Origin: Paenibacillus sp. FSL M7-0420
GTDB taxonomy: Bacteria > Bacillota > Bacilli > Paenibacillales > Paenibacillaceae
Direction: 5' to 3'
Assembly (NCBI RefSeq): GCF_038002345.1
Contig: NZ_JBBOCJ010000001.1
Location: forward strand, 3,782,001 to 3,846,000
DNA: 64,000 nucleotides
In this document: positions 25,351 through 34,499 of the stretch, one piece after another
Layout of the letters: every line of letters starts with the position of its first letter
Numbering within the stretch: position 1 is the first letter of the stretch
The notes under the pieces: generated by a model
Told to the model about the DNA's origin: nothing
The model's database searches: none
What the model saw: the letters and a program-made list of their open reading frames with translations, nothing else
Position numbers and translations under genes: made by a program

Positions 25351-25518
25351 GGAATGATTGCCTCCCTCTCCCACATTATTGTTCAATTATAGTACAACTG
25401 AACCGGCCGGAGGCTACAATTCTGTCCCATTTCTATTACAGCAAAAGACCGGAACCCCCCTGTAACGGAAGCCCGGCCATCAGTAACTCTATTCGGATTC
25501 ATCCCGGCAGCGGGCGCG

Positions 25519-26241
25519 CTATTTCCCCCGCTTATTATGCCAGATCAGGGCATGCAGCTGCGGCAGCACCCGTGCGCGGTTCATCTGCGGATCGGCAATG
25601 ACCAGGCCGAACAGCCATTCCAGCCGCCCCAGCAGACGGCCTGAGATGTCACCTTCCTCGGTGACGTTATCGTTGCCCGGCTGCAGGAACAGCGGGACCT
25701 CAGGGTGCCTGAAGTGAACCTTGCGGGCATACTCATAATCCTCCTGGTTAAAAACAACCACCTTCAGGCTATGCGCAGCCTTGCCGTTATCAGCGACTCT
25801 ATTCATGATTTCATCCAGCTTATCCCAGTCCGTCTGCATCCCGGAGCTGGGCGGCTTGGGGCTGATCGTCAGCACATCCACCTCATGGAACCAGTCCTGC
25901 CAACGGCTGCCCTGCGTCTCAATCGCCGCCTGGATGCCCCGCTCGTGGAGGAGGGAGATGAATTCTCCCATCGCCTCCCCGATCAGTGCCGGGTTCCCCC
26001 CGGAGATGGTCACACAATTGAAATTCTCCCCGGCCAGCTCCAGCAACCCGGAGAGGATCTCCTGCGGCGTAAGCATCGTTACTTTATCCTTAGCCGAGCC
26101 GTCCCAGGTGAAGGCGGAATCGCACCAGCCGCAGCGGTAGTCGCAGCCGTAGGTGCGGACGAACATCGTTTTGACGCCAATGACCGCCCCTTCCCCCTGG
26201 ATTGTCGGGCCGAACATTTCAATGACCGGGATTCTACTCAT
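25519..26241 (-). CDS. queE: 7-carboxy-7-deazaguanine synthase QueE
   Basis: Radical SAM enzyme that contracts 6-carboxytetrahydropterin to 7-carboxy-7-deazaguanine on the queuosine/preQ1 pathway. Substrate region EMFGPTIQGEG is followed by the cluster motif YGCDYRCGWCD (CX3CX2C) and the SAM GGNPAL region (CVTISGGNPAL). The start at 26241 gives eight bases from GGAGG. The gene overlaps the end of queD by eight bases and is last in the queF-queC-queD-queE operon. Confidence 0.93.
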   Translation of the reverse strand: MSRIPVIEMFGPTIQGEGAVIGVKTMFVRTYGCDYRCGWCDSAFTWDGSAKDKVTMLTPQEILSGLLELAGENFNCVTISGGNPALIGEAMGEFISLLHERGIQAAIETQGSRWQDWFHEVDVLTISPKPPSSGMQTDWDKLDEIMNRVADNGKAAHSLKVVVFNQEDYEYARKVHFRHPEVPLFLQPGNDNVTEEGDISGRLLGRLEWLFGLVIADPQMNRARVLPQLHALIWHNKRGK

Positions 26242-26716
26242 CATCGCAGCCTCCATACAGCCGGTAAGCCGGTCCCTCCTTGGGAATATCTGCTGCCAGC
26301 ACCTCAGCCCAGGAGGTCGGAGTCTCCCATAGCTTGACTGAATACACCGGCAACGCCGCTTGCTTCAGCTCATAGGCAATGTAGGCAGACAGATTCTCCG
26401 CGGTGGAGCGGAAGGAGAGCAGCGCTACCTTCGAGCCGGTCGCCTTCAGCGTCTCCAGCACAGGCTCATTGCCCATCGCCAGAAAAGCATGATCCAGACG
26501 CCCAACCACCACCTCCTGCACAGCCGCCTTAATATCGCTGAAATCGATGACGAACCCCTCATCCGACTGTCCTTCCTGAACGGACGGCACACCTTTCAGC
26601 ACTACCTCAAGCCTGTAGGTATGCCCGTGCAGATTACTGCATTTCCCCTTGTGTCCGATCAGCTGATGGGCAGCGTCGAAGGTGAATATTTTGCAGACGG
26701 CTACTTCGCCCCGCAT
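26234..26716 (-). CDS. queD: 6-carboxy-5,6,7,8-tetrahydropterin synthase QueD
   Basis: Converts 7,8-dihydroneopterin triphosphate to 6-carboxytetrahydropterin. Zinc ligands are seen in FDAAHQL and NLHGHTY; the active-site Cys lies in HKGKCSNLHGH; later DFSDIKAAVQE, LDHAFL and the glutamate in VKLWETPTSWAEV complete the site. It overlaps queC by one base (shared stop/start region) and queE by eight. Confidence 0.93.
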   Translation of the reverse strand: MRGEVAVCKIFTFDAAHQLIGHKGKCSNLHGHTYRLEVVLKGVPSVQEGQSDEGFVIDFSDIKAAVQEVVVGRLDHAFLAMGNEPVLETLKATGSKVALLSFRSTAENLSAYIAYELKQAALPVYSVKLWETPTSWAEVLAADIPKEGPAYRLYGGCDDE

Positions 26717-27381
26717 TATAGTCCCGCCTCCTGACGCTCTGCCTCATACTGCTCCAGACCCCGCTTACGCAGAAGACAAGCCGGACAGGTGCCGCAGCCG
26801 CTGCCGATGATTCCGTTATAGCAGGTCAGAGTCTGCTCCCGCACATAGTCGAACTGGCCCAGCTCGTCTGCCAGCTTCCAGGTTTGCTTCTTGTCCAGCC
26901 ACATCAGCGGGGTATGAATGACGAACTCCACATCCATGGACAGATTAAGCGTGACATTCAGCGACTTCACGAACACATCACGGCAGTCCGGGTACCCGCT
27001 GAAGTCCGTCTGGCAGACCCCGGTGATAATGTTGGAGTAGCCGAGCTGCTTGGCCAGAATGGCCGCGAAGGACAGGAACAGCAGATTACGTCCATCCACG
27101 AACGTGCTGGGCAGCTCTTCCCCTTCACCTGCGGTAATGTCAATATCATCCCGGGTCAAAGCGTTCGGAGCCAACTGGTTCAGCAGCCCCAGGTCCAGAA
27201 TATGCTGCTTCACGCCGAACCTTGCGGCTATCGCCTTGGCGACTTCAATCTCGGCCGCATGACGCTGATTATAATTGAACGTAACCACCTGAACCTCCTG
27301 GAATTCCTGCAATGCCCACGCCAGGCAGGTCGTGCTGTCTTGGCCGCCGCTGAAGACGACTAATGCTTTTCTATTTACCAT
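26716..27381 (-). CDS. queC: 7-cyano-7-deazaguanine synthase QueC
   Basis: ATP-dependent enzyme that makes preQ0 from 7-carboxy-7-deazaguanine and ammonia. It has the PP-loop [16 protein letters not shown] and the zinc site [13 protein letters not shown] near the C-terminus, with the first cysteine further upstream in [13 protein letters not shown]. Length 221 is typical. It is 45 bases downstream of queF. Confidence 0.95.
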   Translation of the reverse strand: MVNRKALVVFSGGQDSTTCLAWALQEFQEVQVVTFNYNQRHAAEIEVAKAIAARFGVKQHILDLGLLNQLAPNALTRDDIDITAGEGEELPSTFVDGRNLLFLSFAAILAKQLGYSNIITGVCQTDFSGYPDCRDVFVKSLNVTLNLSMDVEFVIHTPLMWLDKKQTWKLADELGQFDYVREQTLTCYNGIIGSGCGTCPACLLRKRGLEQYEAERQEAGL

Positions 27382-27426
27382 ACTGATCTCTCCTCCTCAT
27401 TGCTCTGTGAAGCTGGTTCCTGCGGA

Positions 27427-27927
27427 TTAACGGTTGTCCACTTTCTCGGGATACAGATCATGATTCATCAGCCGGTGTTCGGCCATCGCCTCATATTTGG
27501 TTCCCGGACGCCCCCAGTTGCAGTAAGGATCGATGGAAATACCGCCGCGCGGCGTGAATTTGCCCCACACTTCGATATAACGCGGCTCCATCAGCGAGAT
27601 CAGATCATTCATAATAATGTTGACACAGTCCTCATGGAAATCCCCATGATTGCGGAAGCTGAACAGATAGAGCTTCAGTGACTTCGATTCCACCATTCGG
27701 ATGTCCGGAATGTACGAGATGTACATCACCCCGAAATCCGGCTGACCGGTCACGGGACACAGGCTGGTGAACTCGGGACAGTTGAATTTGACGAAATAAT
27801 CACGGCCGGGATGCTTGTTATCGAACGCCTCCAGAATTCCCGGATCATAGCCGAATTTGTACTGCGTGCCTTGGTTGCCCAGCAGGGTAACCTCCTGCAT
27901 TTCCTCTTGCATTCTGCCTTCTGACAT
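27427..27927 (-). CDS. queF: NADPH-dependent 7-cyano-7-deazaguanine reductase QueF
   Basis: Reduces preQ0 to preQ1. Unimodular 166-residue type with the catalytic cysteine and aspartate in [14 protein letters not shown], the QueF motif [24 protein letters not shown], and [14 protein letters not shown] at the end. It is first in the que operon and lies 88 bases behind a preQ1-I riboswitch, giving feedback control. AGAGGGG is the ribosome site. Confidence 0.95.
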   Translation of the reverse strand: MSEGRMQEEMQEVTLLGNQGTQYKFGYDPGILEAFDNKHPGRDYFVKFNCPEFTSLCPVTGQPDFGVMYISYIPDIRMVESKSLKLYLFSFRNHGDFHEDCVNIIMNDLISLMEPRYIEVWGKFTPRGGISIDPYCNWGRPGTKYEAMAEHRLMNHDLYPEKVDNR

Positions 27928-28014
27928 GACAAAAAACCCCTCTCTTTTCCCTAGGCCCCTGGCCTGAACTGGAAAGAAGAACGAGATTTCGAAAACCTGG
28001 CTCTACTAAGAACG

Positions 28015-28048
28015 CTTAGTTTTTTATAGAGGGAGTTCGCGAACCTCT
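28015..28048 (-). promoter_or_regulatory. PreQ1-I riboswitch aptamer
   Basis: The minus strand carries AGAGGTTC, a short GC-rich loop, CCCTCTATAAAAAACTAAG: the P1 stem, A-rich tail and 3' pseudoknot strand of the class I preQ1 aptamer. A small ACTAAG/CTTAGT hairpin follows directly. The queF ribosome site AGAGAGGGG could pair with the CCCTCT strand of P1; which state is off cannot be decided by eye. Confidence 0.88.
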
Positions 28049-28125
28049 CCTGCGCGCGGCGCAGATTCCTTCTTTAGCTTGGTGCGTCTTGAACTATACC
28101 ATGATTGCAGCGGGCTTGACAACCC

Positions 28126-28866
28126 TCACAGCTGATCCAGAATCAGCGAGCACAGCAGTCCCATCGCAGCGATGAATCCTGTTAGCGGCCCCCCTTCTTC
28201 GTAGGCTTCGGGCATCATGCTGGAGGACACCATAGCAATAATCCCTCCTCCGGCAAAAGAGGCAATCAGCGCTTCCGTATACCCGCTTGCGTGATCCATG
28301 AACGCATATCCCGCCCCTGAGGCCAGTGTGGAGATAGCGAGTACGCCAAGCCACAGCAGCATAATCTTGCCTTTGCCATAGCCGTCCTGCTTCAGTCCAG
28401 CCGTGCTGGACAAGCCTTCGGGAATATTACTGATGAAGATGGCAATGACCAGCAGTATGCTAACGCCTTGACCCGCAATGAGACTTGCGCCGATCATGAT
28501 CGATTCAGGAATCGCATCCAGTACCGTTCCGGCAAAAATAGCCAGCCCTCCGCCCTTGGCATCGCTCTTCCCTGAAGAAGCTCTGGCTGAGCGCTTGCGT
28601 CCGGCTCCCCCTTTACGCGAGATCAGCCAGTCGAACAGCGTGAACACCAGCGCTCCGGCGGTGAAGCCGATAATCGTCGGGGTCAGCCCGCCGTCACTTG
28701 CTGAATCCTCTAACAATTCATACGCCGCCGCGCCGATCAGCACACCGGTCCCGAACGCCATAATGAAGCCAATCAGCTTGCTTCGAATCTGCAGGAATAA
28801 GGCCAAGAGCGCGCCAATCATGACCGCCGAGCCGGAGACTGCGCCCCATAGCAATGCATTCCCCAT
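28126..28866 (-). CDS. ZIP family metal transporter
   Basis: A 246-residue membrane protein, probably importing zinc or another divalent metal. Eight helices; the metal site motifs are ASYELLEDS-like in helix 2, FAGTVLDAIPESIMIG (helix 4) and ISNIPEGLSSTAG (helix 5), which carry the conserved Asn/Pro/Glu ligands. A charged loop (RKGGAGRKRSARASSGKSD) separates helices 3 and 4. The start at 28866 follows AAGGTG; an ATG at 28953 would add an unlikely extension. It is divergent from the 111-residue gene. Confidence 0.85.
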   Translation of the reverse strand: MGNALLWGAVSGSAVMIGALLALFLQIRSKLIGFIMAFGTGVLIGAAAYELLEDSASDGGLTPTIIGFTAGALVFTLFDWLISRKGGAGRKRSARASSGKSDAKGGGLAIFAGTVLDAIPESIMIGASLIAGQGVSILLVIAIFISNIPEGLSSTAGLKQDGYGKGKIMLLWLGVLAISTLASGAGYAFMDHASGYTEALIASFAGGGIIAMVSSSMMPEAYEEGGPLTGFIAAMGLLCSLILDQL

Positions 28867-29040
28867 CCGATTCACCTTCTTGTAGGATATTGGCATCATT
28901 ACAATGCATAAGAATAGTTTACACACGAATGAAGAACGGCAAACACCTTGCATAGTTCAACTAATTTGCACGGATTCATTTGTATGGAAAGGGGTAACTT
29001 AGAATTAACAATCTCTATTAACCGAAGGATGGGATCATCT

Positions 29041-29376
29041 ATGGAAGCAAACGTACAGAAGCTTATCGATTGGCTGGAAGCCCGGAAGGATACGACCCTT
29101 GTTATCGAAAAACGGGAGCTGGAGGATCTGGACACCGTCCACTTCAAGCTGGAGACCGTTGACTACCGGAACGCTGACGATGTCATTGATGATTATCTGG
29201 ACAGTGCGGTCATTCTGCGCGGCACAGGCAGTACCCTGAATGCGGACGGAGAGCTGGTGCCCCTGCCGCAGCCGGGATATGAGCTGGCAGTGAGCGGTCT
29301 GCAGCTTCATGAAGTGTCCGAAGCCAAGGTGGATCTGCAGACTAGCCGGGCGAAATATTCGCTGGCTGTAAGCTGA
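29041..29376 (+). CDS. Small protein of unknown function
   Basis: About 111 residues, soluble and acidic: MEANVQKLIDWLEARKDTTL, LVIEKRELEDLDTVHFKLE, DDVIDDYLDSAVILRGTG and ELAVSGLQLHEVSEAKVD. I do not recognise a family. The start at 29041 is the best of several in-frame ATGs (28948, 28984, 29029), with GGATGGG about ten bases upstream, but it is not certain. A strong terminator follows. It is divergent from the ZIP gene and convergent with murB. Confidence 0.65.
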   Translation: MEANVQKLIDWLEARKDTTLVIEKRELEDLDTVHFKLETVDYRNADDVIDDYLDSAVILRGTGSTLNADGELVPLPQPGYELAVSGLQLHEVSEAKVDLQTSRAKYSLAVS

Positions 29377-29407
29377 TTATCCGGCGGCTCCGGCCGTAAG
29401 AATCTAA

Positions 29408-29459
29408 GGAGGGTGCAGTCCTAAGCCAACATTCCGGCTTAGAGCTGCACCCTCTTTTT
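29408..29459 (+). terminator. Terminator of the 111-residue gene
   Basis: GAGGGTGCAG and CTAAGCC pair with GGCTTAG and GCTGCACCCTC, and TTTTTCC follows. It also borders the end of murB and could act on both. Confidence 0.9.
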
Positions 29460-29472
29460 CCACAACTATCGC

Positions 29473-30387
29473 CTACAATTCTTCCCCGATAATCTCCACT
29501 TCCGTCTCCAGCTCCACATCGAACTTGTGCTTCACCGCTGAACGTACATGCTGGATCAATCCGATATAATCACTGGCCGTTGCATTGTCGGCGTTAATAA
29601 TGAAGCCCGCATGCTTGCGTGAGACCTCAGCGCCTCCGATGCGCGTACCCTGAAGACCGCTCTCCTGAATCAGCTGCCCCGCGAACCGGCCCGGCGGCCG
29701 CTTGAATACACTGCCGCAGGACGGATACTCCAGCGGCTGCTTCGATTCCCGGAGATAGGTTAACTCATCCATGGACGCCTTAATCGCGGCAGGATCGCCT
29801 GGAAGAAGCGCAAATCTGGCCTCCAGCACGATATACTTTCCGCTGGAGAAGATGCTTTTGCGGTAGCCCCATTGAAGCTGGTCGCTGTGCAGGGTCACAA
29901 GCTGGCCGTCCGGGTCAACGACAAGCGCACTGTGCAGCACATCCTTCACTTCCCCGCCATAGGCTCCCGCGTTCATGTAGAGTGCCCCGCCTACCGTGCC
30001 GGGGATGCCGCAGGCGAATTCCAGACCGGTCAGCGCCTGCTCCAGTGCATAGCCCGAGACATCGATAATCTTCGCCCCGCACTGCGCATAGAGCATCCCC
30101 TCGCGGATGCCCATCTCTGACAGATCGGAGGTCTGGAGCACGATGCCCCGGATGCCACCGTCCCGGATAATGACATTGGAGCCGTTCCCCAGAATCGTAA
30201 GCGGGATCTGATGATCATGGGCATAGGCAGAGATGCTCCGGATCTCTTCATATGTAACAGGGGCCGCCAAGATATCTGCTTCGCCGCCCATGCGGGTATA
30301 GACCAGATCCTTAAGGCTCTCACGGCGTTTCAGTGAGCCTGCTGTAATGAGCGGCTGCAAATCCTCATATATGTTGTCAATATTCAT
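29473..30387 (-). CDS. murB: UDP-N-acetylenolpyruvoylglucosamine reductase MurB
   Basis: FAD enzyme that makes UDP-N-acetylmuramate for peptidoglycan. FAD-binding parts are YTRMGGEADIL, TILGNGSNVIIRDGGI and CGIPGTVGGALYMNAGAYGG; the catalytic serine is in YPSCGSVFKRPPG, and the C-terminal RIGGAEVSRKHAGFIIN contains the third domain signature. Type II MurB of Bacillus length (304). Here it stands apart from the division/cell-wall cluster. GGAG lies eight bases before the ATG. Confidence 0.95.
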   Translation of the reverse strand: MNIDNIYEDLQPLITAGSLKRRESLKDLVYTRMGGEADILAAPVTYEEIRSISAYAHDHQIPLTILGNGSNVIIRDGGIRGIVLQTSDLSEMGIREGMLYAQCGAKIIDVSGYALEQALTGLEFACGIPGTVGGALYMNAGAYGGEVKDVLHSALVVDPDGQLVTLHSDQLQWGYRKSIFSSGKYIVLEARFALLPGDPAAIKASMDELTYLRESKQPLEYPSCGSVFKRPPGRFAGQLIQESGLQGTRIGGAEVSRKHAGFIINADNATASDYIGLIQHVRSAVKHKFDVELETEVEIIGEEL

Positions 30388-30473
30388 TCTTCATGCTCCT
30401 AACTCTATGAACAAGATAATAGTGGTACATATCGCCGGGCAATCACGCTTCAGCAACCACAACTTTAACAACG

Positions 30474-30506
30474 AACAGGCTCCCTTGTCAATGACAGGAG
30501 CCTGTT
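30474..30506 (-). terminator. Hairpin after the siderophore uptake operon
   Basis: AACAGGCTCC pairs perfectly with GGAGCCTGTT. The minus-strand tail is only CGTTGTTAAAG, so termination may be partial. Confidence 0.5.
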
Positions 30507-30554
30507 AAGAAGCTGCATACAGCATTATTATGTTTCGAAATTCCCATTTATACC

Positions 30555-31364
30555 CTATTCGCCTGCTGCTGCGCGCTCGGAGCGGAATTCCTCCCGCCGT
30601 GCGGACCGCTCCTCCTCCTTCATACGGGGACAGGTATAACACAGCCGCCCGCCCTCTGTCCGGTAATACATACAGCAGCGGTTGCGCATCTGCACCGTCT
30701 GCTGCGGGTCCGTGAGCGACTCGATTCTCCGCACCTTCACCTGGAACGGATTGCGCGGCAGCCCGAATACGGCAGCAGGCAGCTCATCCTTCAGATAGGC
30801 GTAATCCTCCTCCAGCCGGCGGAGCAGGGGCGGATCTGTAAGCTCAGCGGCAAAGGCTTCCGCATAATAATTGAATTTGGTCGGCATCTGTCCCCAGATC
30901 TCCCCAAGCGAAAGGCCGCTCACTTGTGAAGCCATGCGAATCAGCGGTCCGGCTGTACTCTGATAGAAGCTCGTGAGCACCTCATTGCGCCAAGCCTTCC
31001 GGCCAGGCTCATCTGCAGGAGCTTGTACAATACCCCATTCACGAAGCGAGAAGGCAACACGGCAGTAGCCATCTGCCGGAACAAGATGCAGCCGCAGATT
31101 TCGTAAGCTGAAGTCCGGTACGCATAAGAAGCCGGTCACGGAATATTGGACAGCGAGTGCAATAATGCTTAAGTAACCGCCGAAATATGCACCAGCGGCT
31201 TTATCATCGAGCGCCTTCATCAGCGGACGGTAAGCCTCCATGAAGGTCCTCATCCCCGCCTCTTCTGCCAGTTCAGCAGCGGCGAAGGAATGCACGGTTC
31301 CCTCTGGTACTGTAGAATGGAGATCGAACTTGGAGCTATATTCTTGCATCAGATGTTCATTCAT
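30555..31364 (-). CDS. FhuF-like ferric-siderophore reductase
   Basis: A 269-residue cytosolic protein with the FhuF cluster signature near the C-terminus: NRCCMYYRTEGGRLCYTC, that is CC-X10-C-X2-C, which binds a [2Fe-2S] cluster. By family it reduces iron from imported ferri-siderophores. The C-terminus is Arg/Glu rich. ATG at 31364 is chosen with GGGGAG about 11 bases upstream. It is last in the Fur-controlled operon permease-permease-ATPase-reductase, which fits its role. Confidence 0.8.
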   Translation of the reverse strand: MNEHLMQEYSSKFDLHSTVPEGTVHSFAAAELAEEAGMRTFMEAYRPLMKALDDKAAGAYFGGYLSIIALAVQYSVTGFLCVPDFSLRNLRLHLVPADGYCRVAFSLREWGIVQAPADEPGRKAWRNEVLTSFYQSTAGPLIRMASQVSGLSLGEIWGQMPTKFNYYAEAFAAELTDPPLLRRLEEDYAYLKDELPAAVFGLPRNPFQVKVRRIESLTDPQQTVQMRNRCCMYYRTEGGRLCYTCPRMKEEERSARREEFRSERAAAGE

Positions 31365-31407
31365 GCTGCTGTCCACTCCCCGCTTGCACAATTCTGTATC
31401 ATCCAGC

Positions 31408-32214
31408 CTATAACCCTACTGCCTTATATGCCGCCAGCTCATAAGGCAGACAGAGCGGCACGCCTGTACGCGGATCAGGCACAATATCTGCCTCAATGCC
31501 GAATACCTCACGCAGCACCGCCGGTGTCATTACCTCATTCGGAGCGCCTTCGCTGATCACATTACCGGATTTGATCGCTACCATATGTTGCGCGTAACGG
31601 GAGGCATGGTTTAAATCATGGACAACCATAATAATTGTCCGGCCTTCCTGCTCATTGAGCTTCTGCAGCAGCTGAAGCACCTCCAGCTGATGGGCCATAT
31701 CCAGGAAGGTCGTCGGCTCGTCAAGGAACAGAATATCCGTCTGCTGGGCCAGCGCCATGGCGATCCAGGCCCGCTGCCGTTGTCCGCCGGAGAGACGGTC
31801 AATCGGCCGGTCACGGAATTCATTCATGCCGGTCAATTCAATCGCCTCGGCAATAATGCTGCGGTCTTCAGGCGTCAGGCTGCCGAAGCCCTTCTGATGC
31901 GGATACCGTCCATACCCTACCAGCTCAGATACCGTTAAGCCGTCCGGGGCCGTAGGATTCTGCGGCAGAATCGCCAGCTGGCGGGCCACCTCTTTGGTGG
32001 AGAGATTGTGAATGGACTTCCCGTCAAGCATTACATTGCCGCTCTTCGGCTTCATGATCCGGGCCATCGTCTTCAGAATCGTGGACTTCCCCGAGCCGTT
32101 CGCCCCGACAAGCGCTGTAATCTTCCCTGTCGGAAGCGACAGATTCAGCCCCTTTACAATCATAGTCTCCGCATATCCGATGCTCAGCTGCTCTGTATTT
32201 AAACGTTCCGACAT
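31408..32214 (-). CDS. Iron-siderophore ABC transporter ATP-binding protein (FecE/FhuC type)
   Basis: ATPase for ferri-siderophore uptake. Walker A GANGSGKST, Q-loop LAILPQNPTAP, signature LSGGQRQRAWIAMAL, Walker B DILFLDEPTTFLD, switch VVHDLNHASRYA. The start at 32214 has AAGGAG eight bases upstream. It lies 40 bases after the second permease and 43 before the FhuF-like gene. Confidence 0.92.
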   Translation of the reverse strand: MSERLNTEQLSIGYAETMIVKGLNLSLPTGKITALVGANGSGKSTILKTMARIMKPKSGNVMLDGKSIHNLSTKEVARQLAILPQNPTAPDGLTVSELVGYGRYPHQKGFGSLTPEDRSIIAEAIELTGMNEFRDRPIDRLSGGQRQRAWIAMALAQQTDILFLDEPTTFLDMAHQLEVLQLLQKLNEQEGRTIIMVVHDLNHASRYAQHMVAIKSGNVISEGAPNEVMTPAVLREVFGIEADIVPDPRTGVPLCLPYELAAYKAVGL

Positions 32215-32254
32215 GATACACACTCCTTAGTTTTTTTATTTATATCCATCCCTG

Positions 32255-33289
32255 TTACGCTTTCGATGTAGCCAAAAGATATAAAAAGTACGGGGCTCCA
32301 ATAATCGCCACCACGATACCTGCCGGCACCTCTGCCGGCTGCAGAATCCAGCGCCCGATGGTATCTGCCGCAAGCAGCAGCAGGGCTCCAATCAGGGCAG
32401 CCGCAGGCAGCAGGATCTGATGGCGCGGACCGACCAGCCTGCGGGCCAGATGCGGCGCAATGAGCCCGACAAAGCCAATGCTGCCGCTGACCGATACACA
32501 GGCTCCTGCCAGCGCAACAGCCGCAGCCAGCAGCCACCGCCGTTCCCGTTCCAGTGGCAGGCCCAGTCCCTTGGAGAGCTCATCGCCCAGATTCAGTACA
32601 TTGAGCACCCGGGCTTTGTAGAATGCGAAGGGCAGCAGGATCACGATCCAGGGCAGCAGGGCCAGCACAAACCGCCAGTCTCCACCCCAGATTTTGCCGG
32701 CCAGCCAGATGGCTACGAACTGATAATTCTGCGGGTCCAGTCTTAATGACAAAATAAGCTGAAAAGCATATATCCCGGCACCCACAGCAATCCCAATCAG
32801 GATCATCCTTGTCGGTGAGAGCCCGTCCTCACTCCTGTATGACAGGAAATAGACCAGCGTTGCTGTAAGTGAAGCTCCTGCCAGGGCCAGCAGCGGAAGC
32901 ACAAGGATCGGAGCTGCTGTTGTAGCCGGTACGAAGGAGATAAAGATCAGCACTGCGAATCCTGCTCCTGCATTGATCCCCAGGGTGGAAGGCTCGGCGA
33001 GAGCATTACGCGACAAGCCTTGCAGAATTGCTCCGGCTACCGCGAAGCCTGCACCAATCAGCAAGGAGATCACGATGCGCGGCAGCCGGAAATCAAACAG
33101 AATCAGCTGCTGCTGCTTGGTACCGTTGCCGGATAGGGTATGTAGAACTTCGAGCGGTGACAGCCGCATTAGGCCGGTATTCATACTGACCAGAAACAGA
33201 ATGACGATAAGCACAGCAAGCAGTGTCAGAATACCGGCCTCTCTGGAACGGCGCGGTTTGGCCGGGGGGAATGAGATGGGACGGTTCAT
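32255..33289 (-). CDS. Iron-siderophore ABC transporter permease (FecCD family), second
   Basis: A 344-residue membrane subunit. It carries the FecCD/BtuC landmarks LRLPRIVISLLIGAGFAVAG, LAEPSTLGINAGAGFAV and GFVGLIAPHLARRLVGPRHQ. It overlaps the first permease by four bases and would form a heterodimer with it. ATGAACCGTCCC at 33289 is the start. Confidence 0.92.
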   Translation of the reverse strand: MNRPISFPPAKPRRSREAGILTLLAVLIVILFLVSMNTGLMRLSPLEVLHTLSGNGTKQQQLILFDFRLPRIVISLLIGAGFAVAGAILQGLSRNALAEPSTLGINAGAGFAVLIFISFVPATTAAPILVLPLLALAGASLTATLVYFLSYRSEDGLSPTRMILIGIAVGAGIYAFQLILSLRLDPQNYQFVAIWLAGKIWGGDWRFVLALLPWIVILLPFAFYKARVLNVLNLGDELSKGLGLPLERERRWLLAAAVALAGACVSVSGSIGFVGLIAPHLARRLVGPRHQILLPAAALIGALLLLAADTIGRWILQPAEVPAGIVVAIIGAPYFLYLLATSKA

Positions 33290-34347
33290 TTCAGCTCCCC
33301 CTTGCGTTTGCTGGCCAGATAGATGAAGAACGGTACGCCGAATACTGCAATTAAGGCACCGATCGGTGTTTCGTATGGCGCATTAATCATTCTGGCCGCA
33401 ATATCGGCCACCAGGACCAGAATGCTTCCAAGGACCGCGGAGCAGGGAATAATCCAGCGGTAGTCAACCCCGACGAGGTAACGCGTAATATGCGGAATCA
33501 TTAATCCGACAAAAGCGATCGGGCCCACTGTGGAGACTGCCGCTCCGGCGAGGATGACCACAATAATCATCCCTGCGGTCTGTACCAGACCGGTGCGCTG
33601 TCCGAGACCTGCGGCAACATCCCGGCCCAGGCTCAGAAGCGTAATCGAACGCGACAGCAGCAGCGCACCGGTCAGGGCCGCCGCGACCCAAGGAGATATT
33701 ACCTGCAGCTGCTTCCAGCTCGCTCCGCCAATCCCGCCAGCCATCCAGAAGGCGATATCCCGGGAGAGGCTGAACAGGATAGCAATACCCTGGCTGACCG
33801 CCAGCAGCATGGCGCTTACCGCCGCACCGGCGAGGGTCAGCCGGAGCGGGGTCAGTCCGCTATGGGAGAGTGAACCGATCCCGAATACCAGCAGCGAGGC
33901 CACAGCCGCTCCAAGGAAGCAGTACAGCATGATGTACGCGAAGGATAACGATGGCGCGAAGGCAAAAGCCAGGGCCAGCCCAACGCCCGCTCCTGCATTA
34001 AGACCGAGCAGTCCGGAATCCGCCAGCGGGTTACGGGTCATCCCCTGCATAATCGCACCGGCAACGGCAAAGCATGCGCCGACCAGCGCCCCTGCGGCAG
34101 CCCGGGGAATCCGCAGCTCACGGATGACCTGATGCTGCGGCAGCTCCGGATTGAACCGGAAGACCGCCTCCCATACGGTAGCCAGGCGGATATCCGCCGC
34201 ACCAACCGATACGGATACCATCAGGCCGAAGACAATCCCTGCTATTCCCAGCACCAGAATAACAGTAGCGGCAAGCGGCCGCGACCGGACAGTTGTGTTC
34301 CCTTCATCAGAAGGAGCTTGTAGAGCAGAATCTGTGGATGAAGCCAT
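33286..34347 (-). CDS. Iron-siderophore ABC transporter permease (FecCD family), first
   Basis: A 353-residue membrane subunit with ELRIPRAAAGALVGACFAVAG, PLADSGLLGLNAGAGVGLA and GFVGLMIPHITRYLVGVDYR. The start at 34347 has GAGGAG seven bases upstream; in-frame ATGs further up (34428, 34401, 34359) lie in or near the Fur box and are excluded. It is first in its operon, directly downstream of the Fur site at 34387-34405. Confidence 0.92.
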   Translation of the reverse strand: MASSTDSALQAPSDEGNTTVRSRPLAATVILVLGIAGIVFGLMVSVSVGAADIRLATVWEAVFRFNPELPQHQVIRELRIPRAAAGALVGACFAVAGAIMQGMTRNPLADSGLLGLNAGAGVGLALAFAFAPSLSFAYIMLYCFLGAAVASLLVFGIGSLSHSGLTPLRLTLAGAAVSAMLLAVSQGIAILFSLSRDIAFWMAGGIGGASWKQLQVISPWVAAALTGALLLSRSITLLSLGRDVAAGLGQRTGLVQTAGMIIVVILAGAAVSTVGPIAFVGLMIPHITRYLVGVDYRWIIPCSAVLGSILVLVADIAARMINAPYETPIGALIAVFGVPFFIYLASKRKGELK

Positions 34348-34386
34348 ATGCCGTCTCCTCATCAGGATTATTAGGGAAATATAGAT

Positions 34387-34405
34387 GATTATGATTCTCA
34401 TTATC
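34387..34405 (-). promoter_or_regulatory. Fur box of the permease operon
   Basis: The minus strand reads GATAATGAGAATCATAATC, close to the Fur consensus GATAATGATAATCATTATC. It lies 40 bases before the first permease. Confidence 0.85.
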
Positions 34406-34441
34406 GCAAAGATATGAATATTGTTCAACTTAAAAAAAGAG

Positions 34442-34476
34442 GCAGGCTTCTATATCCTGAGGATATAAAAGCCTGC
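34442..34476 (-). terminator. Terminator of the siderophore-binding protein gene
   Basis: GCAGGCTT and ATATCC pair with GGATAT and AAGCCTGC; CTCTTTTTTT follows on the minus strand. It separates the binding-protein unit from the permease operon. Confidence 0.85.
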
Positions 34477-34499
34477 ACCATTCTCCGGCCGGTAAAGAA